From the NCBI RefSeq assembly GCF_003852405.1, contig NZ_QAJM01000013.1, forward strand, positions 45,217 to 109,216: 64,000 nt of DNA, given 5' to 3'. The stretch comes from Pseudomonas sp. KBW05. GTDB taxonomy: Bacteria; Pseudomonadota; Gammaproteobacteria; Pseudomonadales; Pseudomonadaceae. Under the pieces are notes generated by a model. The model worked only from the letters and a program-made list of their open reading frames with translations, was not told where the DNA came from and made no database searches. This document shows positions 62,766-64,000 of this stretch, in pieces (positions within the stretch are counted from its first letter, which is position 1; the number at the start of each line of letters is the position of its first letter). Both the position numbers and the translations under genes were made by a program.

Positions 62766-63869
62766 TCAAACCAGCGTCATCAACGCCTCACGACTGAATG
62801 GCAGGATGTCGTTCTCGCGACCTTCACGCACCTTCACCGCCCAATCCGGGTCAACCAACAGCGCACGCCCGACGGCGACCAGGTCGAACTCGTCGTTGTT
62901 CAGGCGCTCCAGCAGTTTTTCCAGGCTGGCCGGTTGCGCGACCTTGTCGGTGTTGACCATGAACTGCAGGAACTCACCATCCAGGCCGACGCTGCCCACG
63001 GTGATGGTCGGCTTGCCCGTGAGCTGGCGCGTCCAGCCGGCCAGGTTGAGGTCGGACCCTTCGAATTCCGGCTCCCAGAAACGCCGTGTGGAGCAGTGGA
63101 AAATATCCACGCCAGCGTCAGACAACGGCTTGAGAAATTCACCCAACGCCTCGGGGGTTTGCACCAGGCGCGCGGTGTAGTCCTGCTGTTTCCACTGGGA
63201 GAAACGGAAGATGATCGGGAAATCCGGGCCTACGGCGGCACGTGTAGCCTGGATCAGCTCAATGGCAAAACGCGAACGGTTGGCCAGGCTGCCGCCGTAT
63301 TCGTCGGTGCGTTGGTTGCTGCCTTCCCAGAAGAACTGGTCCACCAGGTAGCCGTGGGCACCGTGGATCTCTACACCGTCCATGCCGATGCTCTGGGCAT
63401 CCTTGGCGGCTTGGGCGAAGGCACTGACCACATCCTTGATGTCTTGGTGAGTCATGCCGTGGACGACCACGTTGCCGTCCTTGAGTTTTTCCGTCGGGCC
63501 ATAGGCCGGCACGCTGGCATCAGGCTCGGTACCGATACGGCGCACGCTGCCGACATGCCACAACTGCGGAACGATCTTGCCGCCTTCGGCATGCACGGCA
63601 TCGACCACTTTCTTCCAGCCGGCCAGGGCCGCTTCGCCGTAGAAGTGCGGGACGTTGGGGTAGCCGTTGGACGCCTGATGGCCGACCACGGTGCCTTCAG
63701 TGATGATCAGGCCCACACCCGCCGCAGCGCGACGACGGTAGTACTCGATGACTTTTGAATTGGGTACGCCGCCCGGCGAGAACGAGCGGGTCATCGGCGC
63801 CATGACCACACGGGTGGACAGTTGCAGAGCACCGAGCTGGAAGGGTTTGAACAAGGCTTGGACAGGCAT
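62766..63869 (-). CDS. Old Yellow Enzyme family alkene reductase
   Basis: A 367-residue FMN enzyme with a TIM barrel: LSTRVVMAPMTRSFS, GVGLIITEGTVV, VPQLWHVGSVRR, GVEIHGAHGYLVDQFFWEGS (substrate-binding His pair), and DFDL-like phosphate loop in EFDLVAVGRALLVDPDW. Relatives reduce activated alkenes and nitro compounds. The start at ATG 63869 is conventional. Confidence 0.92.
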   Translation of the reverse strand: MPVQALFKPFQLGALQLSTRVVMAPMTRSFSPGGVPNSKVIEYYRRRAAAGVGLIITEGTVVGHQASNGYPNVPHFYGEAALAGWKKVVDAVHAEGGKIVPQLWHVGSVRRIGTEPDASVPAYGPTEKLKDGNVVVHGMTHQDIKDVVSAFAQAAKDAQSIGMDGVEIHGAHGYLVDQFFWEGSNQRTDEYGGSLANRSRFAIELIQATRAAVGPDFPIIFRFSQWKQQDYTARLVQTPEALGEFLKPLSDAGVDIFHCSTRRFWEPEFEGSDLNLAGWTRQLTGKPTITVGSVGLDGEFLQFMVNTDKVAQPASLEKLLERLNNDEFDLVAVGRALLVDPDWAVKVREGRENDILPFSREALMTLV

Positions 63870-63982
63870 GGGTGTACTCCACGTAAGGCGGGTTTATGAC
63901 GTGGATAATATGGGGCTCATGCAGGGCTGAACAGCACTATTGATCTGAGTGATTAAAGGGTAAAAGCGAGGGTGGACGCTTA

Positions 63983-64000
63983 CCTGTGGCGAGGGAGCTT
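63983..64000 (+). repeat. Partial REP of a second type at the window edge
   Basis: CCTGTGGCGAGGGAGCTT resembles the second common Pseudomonas fluorescens REP form (GTGGCGAGGGAGCTTGCTCC); its other arm is outside the window. Confidence 0.55.

Overview
The window is chromosomal DNA from a Pseudomonas of the fluorescens group. The evidence is the high-GC coding style, the many REP-type repeats (GTGGGAGCGGGCTTG and its inverse) between genes, and the gene set: a cyo cytochrome bo3 operon, a bphO-bphP bacteriophytochrome pair, a short LOV photoreceptor beside a LitR-like MerR regulator, a Tat-exported PtaA-like transaminase, and hmp/norR. No rRNA, tRNA, IS element or CRISPR array was seen.

Layout. 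1-6300 is accessory: a truncated unknown gene, a bPH-domain protein, a DUF3077 gene behind a structured leader resembling the phage P4 CI-RNA immunity region, a KTSC protein, a PIN-toxin/HTH-antitoxin pair, a Tae4 amidase with a small membrane partner, and a colicin E3-like nuclease with its immunity protein. 6275-6682 is a tandem REP array. 6683-13651 holds a QseBC-like two-component system diverging from a PepSY/cytochrome b561 pair, then a sialidase-like protein, a membrane protein and an LTA-synthase-like sulfatase. 13652-21880 carries a cytochrome c, a Coq7-like protein, an orphan receiver, bphO-bphP, a small AT-rich orphan gene, a PhoD-like phosphatase and a PAS-GGDEF protein. 22030-29896 carries an amino-acid binding protein, a GabT-like aminotransferase, a five-heme cytochrome, a HigBA-type toxin-antitoxin pair with a palindromic operator, and PtaA. 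30043-34876 is cyoABCDE (all minus strand), followed by dsbB, hmp and norR, with NorR-type sites between the last two.

39373-50516 includes an EamA exporter with an AraC regulator, a MalT-like regulator facing a DUF1329/DUF1302 pair, an SDR, an alpha/beta hydrolase and a class II aldolase. 50668-58518 has lrgA-lrgB with a LysR regulator, a flavodoxin, the blue-light module (short LOV, a frameshifted LitR-like gene, a monooxygenase-like membrane protein) and a pterin cluster (folM, folE, folX, DUF1244, HopJ). 58708-64000 has trxB, cysZ, a glycosyltransferase, a 12-residue-repeat protein behind a candidate HrpL box, and an Old Yellow Enzyme.

The strongest candidates for something undescribed are the P4-CI-like leader at 1192-1523, the repeat protein with the hrp-box-like promoter at 62041-62685, the E3-like toxin whose catalytic His is replaced by Lys (4266-5429), the frameshifted LitR next to a short LOV, and the palindromic, apparently leaderless HigBA promoter.
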